Shown here piece after piece: positions 63,229 through 64,000 of a DNA stretch of 64,000 bases (position 1 is the first letter of the stretch; each line of letters opens with the position of its first letter). Below the pieces are notes generated by a model, which did no database searches, had not been told where the DNA came from, and was given only the letters and a program-made list of their open reading frames with translations. Origin of the DNA: UBA5072 sp963822145 (GTDB lineage Bacteria > Bacteroidota > Bacteroidia > Bacteroidales > UBA10428); contig CAWGGG010000004.1 in assembly GCA_963822145.1 (NCBI GenBank), forward strand, positions 992,001-1,056,000, in the 5' to 3' direction. The position numbers and the translations under genes are program-made.

Positions 63229-64000
63229 ATGAAAAAGAATACTACATACAGCAGCGTCCTGGTACTGCTTTTTCTGTTTATTGCGTTATCTTCCTGTATC
63301 TCTTCCCAGTCTTTTGTGCCGGTGAAAGGCAAAGGGGCTTCGGTTGAGAGGAACTTCACCGTATCCGGCTTTAGTGGTATTGATGTATCCGGCGGGTTCG
63401 ATGTGATCCTTGTGCAAGGCAATGCAGAAGGAGTTGTCCTTACTGCACAGGAAAACTTATTTGAGCACATTACAGTAAAGGTAGATCAGGGTATTTTAAA
63501 GATCTATACAGAAAACAACATCATGGCTACCCAACCCATGAAGGCAAGGGTTACCTATAAAAACATTGATAATCTGAAGGTTTCCGGAGGCGGCGATGTT
63601 ACCGGCGAAACGCCTGTAAATGTATCAAGGTTGGATGTAGTACTAAGCGGAGGAGGTGATCTGACCACCATAATCAATACCAGTGAACTTTCCTGCCATA
63701 TCAGTGGGGGAGGTGACGCTGCCATCAACGGCGATATAAAAAAGTACGAACTCGAATTGTCCGGGGGTGGAGATCTTCAATCAGAGATTACCGCCGGGGC
63801 AATATTTTGCAATATTTCCGGCGGTGGCGATGTAACGCTGAAGTGCAAGGATAAGGCCACTGAAGGTAACATAAAAATAAGCGGCGGCGGTGACCTGACC
63901 GTAAATATTAATACTGAGAAACTTTATTGCTCTGTTTCCGGAGGGGGTGATGCATCATTATCCGGACAGGCATCAGCTTTTGAAATCACTGTCAACGGCG
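63229..64000 (+). CDS. GIN-domain (DUF2807) lipoprotein with tandem SGGGD repeats, cut by the window end
   Basis: The frame starts at ATG 63229 with a lipoprotein signal ending in SSC (Cys23) and is open to the last base, ~257 residues. The head begins ERNFTVSGFSGIDVSGGFDV, typical of the GIN domain (DUF2807). A right-handed beta-helix-like run follows, in which SGGGD recurs about every 20-25 residues (VSGGGDVT, LSGGGDLT, ISGGGDAA and so on, at least seven times). The repeats should form stacked coils. Function is unknown; the family is common on Bacteroidota envelopes. The 3' end is missing only because the window stops. Confidence 0.88.
   Translation, partial: MKKNTTYSSVLVLLFLFIALSSCISSQSFVPVKGKGASVERNFTVSGFSGIDVSGGFDVILVQGNAEGVVLTAQENLFEHITVKVDQGILKIYTENNIMATQPMKARVTYKNIDNLKVSGGGDVTGETPVNVSRLDVVLSGGGDLTTIINTSELSCHISGGGDAAINGDIKKYELELSGGGDLQSEITAGAIFCNISGGGDVTLKCKDKATEGNIKISGGGDLTVNINTEKLYCSVSGGGDASLSGQASAFEITVNG

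Noticed and set aside
1..64000. CRISPR arrays
   Set aside because: No regularly spaced direct repeats with unique spacers were seen; the heptamer arrays have no spacers.

Overview
The window looks like chromosome of an anaerobic, fermentative member of the Bacteroidota, probably Bacteroidales-like. Grounds: TAnnTTTG-type -7 promoter boxes, proteins with type IX secretion (T9SS) C-terminal sorting domains, many short-signal lipoproteins, FISUMP and GIN-domain proteins, and a butyrate/acetate fermentation gene set. No ribosomal operon, CRISPR array, integrase or transposase gene is visible. One tRNA gene (Lys, UUU) is present.

Layout. 1-8.7 kb: housekeeping and signalling genes (queA end, threonine aldolase, msrB, a secreted T9SS serine protease, rlmN, a SPOR-like protein, a NarL-type two-component pair). 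8.8-17.3 kb: energy metabolism, with a large FAD/Fe-S oxidoreductase and a five-gene run pta - 3-hydroxyacyl-CoA dehydrogenase - ackA - ptb - buk. 17.4-20 kb: an SDR, two envelope-type proteins (one frameshifted) and tRNA-Lys. 20.2-34.1 kb: an AT-rich accessory block bounded by near-copies of the tRNA-Lys 3' end plus terminator. It carries four paralogues of one small secreted family, lipoproteins, hydrolases, an M28 peptidase, a repeat-rich surface protein, several decayed genes and many dispersed repeats. 34.1-42.9 kb: a tightly packed minus-strand operon (lipoprotein, SPASM-type radical SAM, sulfotransferase, three tandem paralogous radical SAM enzymes, GNAT-like protein). This is the best candidate here for an undescribed pathway. 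43.3-51.3 kb: aldo/keto reductase, arylsulfatase, FISUMP lipoprotein, PQQ-propeller protein, sugar-phosphate-isomerase-like protein. 52.4-58.3 kb: a minus-strand sugar operon (kinase-HAD fusion, AGE-family epimerase, SSS transporter, UroD-like protein). 58.4-62.1 kb: etfB-etfA-acyl-CoA dehydrogenase operon. 62.4-64 kb: D-lyxose/mannose isomerase-like protein and a GIN-domain lipoprotein cut by the window end.

How it fits together. The hydroxyacyl-CoA dehydrogenase, the EtfBA/acyl-CoA dehydrogenase and the Ptb/Buk and Pta/Ack pairs together cover the reductive and energy-conserving ends of butyrate and acetate formation (or the same steps run oxidatively). Many accessory-region genes share one promoter layout, TTGAC-N18-TAnnTT. 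Several genes carry single-base frameshifts, two of them in A-runs, so some may be assembly errors; the heavily broken genes inside the tRNA-Lys block look like real decay. All functional calls are from reading the sequence; no database search was run.
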